NCBI GenBank assembly: GCA_009781575.1
Contig: WQXW01000088.1
Span: 1 to 7,067, forward strand
Direction of reading: 5' to 3'
From: Solirubrobacterales bacterium
GTDB taxonomy: Bacteria > Actinomycetota > Thermoleophilia > Solirubrobacterales > Solirubrobacteraceae
DNA: 7,067 nt
The notes beneath the pieces are model-generated. The model saw only the letters and a program-made list of their open reading frames with translations. It did not search any database and had not been told where the DNA came from. Below are positions 5,707 through 7,067 of the stretch, piece by piece. Position numbers and translations under genes: made by a program. The first letter of the stretch is position 1. Each line of letters begins with the position of its first letter.

Positions 5707-7067
5707 ATGCGCCGCCGGGCCCCGGAGAGCTATGAGGAGAAGCTCGCACAGCTGCAGGAGCTGCGCCAGGGGGCGCTCCATTCGGCGCCGGAGGCGGAGG
5801 AGAAGCAGCACGCGCGCGGCAAGCAGACCGCGCGCGAGCGGGTCGAGAAGCTGCTCGATCCCGGCTCCTTCAACGAGCTCGACACCTTCGTGCGCCACCG
5901 CACCTACGAGTTCGACATGCAGAAGAACCGGCCGTGGGGCGATGCGGTGGTCACCGGGCACGGCACGATCGAAGGCCGCCGCGTGTGCGTGTTCAGCCAG
6001 GATTTCACGGTGTTCGGCGGCTCGCTGGGCGAGGTCATGGGCGAGAAGATGTGCAAGATCATGGACCTCGCCGCGCGCATCGGCTGCCCCGTGATCGGGA
6101 TCAACGACTCCGGTGGCGCGCGCATCCAGGAGGGGGTGGTGTCGCTGGGCGCCTACGGCGATGTGTTCGTGCGCAACGTCAAGTGCTCCGGCGTGATCCC
6201 CCAGATCAGCCTGATCATGGGCCCCTGCGCGGGCGGCGCGGTCTACTCGCCCGCCATCACCGACTTCATCTTCATGGTGAAGGACACCTCGCACATGTTC
6301 ATCACGGGGCCCGACGTGATCAAGACCGTCACCGGCGAGGAGGTCGGCTTCGAGGAGCTGGGCGGCGCGATGTCACACAATTCCAGGTCCGGTGTCGCGC
6401 ACTTTGCCTCCGAGGACGAGGACGCCTGCCTGGAGGACTGTCGCTACCTGCTGAGCTTCCTCCCCTCCAACAACCTCCAGACCGCGCCCCGCGTGCAGCC
6501 CACCGACGATCCCCAGCGGATGGACCCCGCGCTGGACCACGTGGTGCCCGACAACCCCAACAAGCCCTACGACATGCGCGAGGTGGTGCGGTTGATCGTG
6601 GACGACTCCGAGTTCTTCGAGGTCCACGAGCATTACGCGCGCAACATCATCTGCGGCTTCGCGCGCCTGGACGGCCACGCGGTGGGCGTGGTCGGCAACC
6701 AGCCCAGCCAGCTGGCAGGGGTGCTGGACATCGACGCCTCCGCCAAGGCCGCGCGCTTCGTGCGCACCTGCGACGCCTTCAACATCCCCCTTCTCACCTT
6801 CTGCGATGTGCCGGGCTTTTTGCCGGGCACCGCGCAGGAGTGGGGCGGCATCATCCGCCACGGCGCCAAGCTGCTGTACGCGTTCACCGAGGCCACCGTG
6901 CCCAAGATCACGGTGATCACGCGCAAGGCCTACGGCGGCGCCTACGACGTGATGTCCTCCAAGCACCTGCTCGCCGACTTCAACTTCGCCTGGCCCACCG
7001 CGGAGGTCGCCGTGATGGGCCCCGAGGGTGCGGTCAACATCATCTACCGCCGCGACATCGCCAAGAG
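5707..7067 (+). CDS. pccB: Propionyl-CoA carboxylase beta (carboxyltransferase) subunit, 3' end cut by window
   Basis: 453 residues are present; the family is usually about 510-540, so some 60-85 are missing. It transfers carboxyl from biotin to propionyl-CoA, giving (S)-methylmalonyl-CoA, as a cytoplasmic complex with a biotinylated alpha subunit that is not in the window. It has two crotonase-fold halves. In the first, GGARIQEG (136-143) and [11 protein letters not shown] (172-182) make the acyl-CoA oxyanion region. In the second, [20 protein letters not shown] (367-386) and [15 protein letters not shown] (406-420) bind biotin. Asp414 in GGAYDVM matches the position (Asp422 in Streptomyces PccB) that favours propionyl- over acetyl-CoA. 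The C-half motifs closely resemble those I recall from mitochondrial PCCB. The N-terminus has a charged helix ([15 protein letters not shown]) usual for the family. ATG 5707 is chosen because the TAACAT box lies just upstream. It feeds the mutase encoded at 252-1970. Confidence 0.95.
   Translation, partial: MRRRAPESYEEKLAQLQELRQGALHSAPEAEEKQHARGKQTARERVEKLLDPGSFNELDTFVRHRTYEFDMQKNRPWGDAVVTGHGTIEGRRVCVFSQDFTVFGGSLGEVMGEKMCKIMDLAARIGCPVIGINDSGGARIQEGVVSLGAYGDVFVRNVKCSGVIPQISLIMGPCAGGAVYSPAITDFIFMVKDTSHMFITGPDVIKTVTGEEVGFEELGGAMSHNSRSGVAHFASEDEDACLEDCRYLLSFLPSNNLQTAPRVQPTDDPQRMDPALDHVVPDNPNKPYDMREVVRLIVDDSEFFEVHEHYARNIICGFARLDGHAVGVVGNQPSQLAGVLDIDASAKAARFVRTCDAFNIPLLTFCDVPGFLPGTAQEWGGIIRHGAKLLYAFTEATVPKITVITRKAYGGAYDVMSSKHLLADFNFAWPTAEVAVMGPEGAVNIIYRRDIAK

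Noticed and set aside
5203..6294. Minus-strand open frame crossing the hydrolase end, the repeat and pccB
   Set aside because: It runs through repeat DNA and antisense to the conserved PccB motifs; no protein-like pattern.

Overview
The window is GC-rich bacterial DNA. Gene content and style (split methylmalonyl-CoA mutase, PCCB-type carboxyltransferase, DUF2269 membrane protein, apparent leaderless starts) suggest an actinobacterium, perhaps of the Thermoleophilia/Solirubrobacterales. That placement is an inference from gene style, not a search result. All genes but the first are on the + strand. I see no rRNA, tRNA, CRISPR array, transposase or phage gene.

Layout: (1) 1-159, minus strand, is the N-terminus of an NAD-dependent sugar-nucleotide epimerase/dehydratase. 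It is divergent from (2) 252-1970, the large (TIM-barrel) subunit of a coenzyme-B12 acyl-CoA mutase carrying both residues diagnostic for methylmalonyl-CoA, followed closely by (3) 1989-2471, a DUF2269-type four-helix membrane protein. (4) 2472-2662 is an intergenic region holding copy 1 of a ~108-bp repeat and a promoter for (5) 2663-3706, aspartate-semialdehyde dehydrogenase. (6) 3829-4686 is a small SRPBCC-like protein with a long Pro/Ala/Glu-rich insertion. (7) 4710-5387 is an alpha/beta hydrolase of the carboxylesterase/phospholipase type. (8) 5388-5706 is a 319-bp intergenic region with the inverted copy 2 of the repeat, an AT palindrome and GC hairpins. (9) 5707-7067 is the propionyl-CoA carboxylase beta subunit, cut by the window end.

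Functionally, genes 2 and 9 are two steps of one route: propionyl-CoA is carboxylated to methylmalonyl-CoA, which the mutase isomerises to succinyl-CoA. The biotin carboxylase subunit, the epimerase and the small B12-binding mutase subunit are not in the window. Asd serves lysine/threonine/methionine and diaminopimelate synthesis and has no obvious link to this route.

Two non-coding patterns stand out. A pair of ~90% identical repeats with a 26-bp palindromic core lies in opposite orientation, one on each side of the asd-SRPBCC-hydrolase block. Separately, three gene starts have a TAnnnT -10 element exactly 6 nt before the start codon and a fourth has one at 8 nt, none with a convincing Shine-Dalgarno, as expected for leaderless transcripts.
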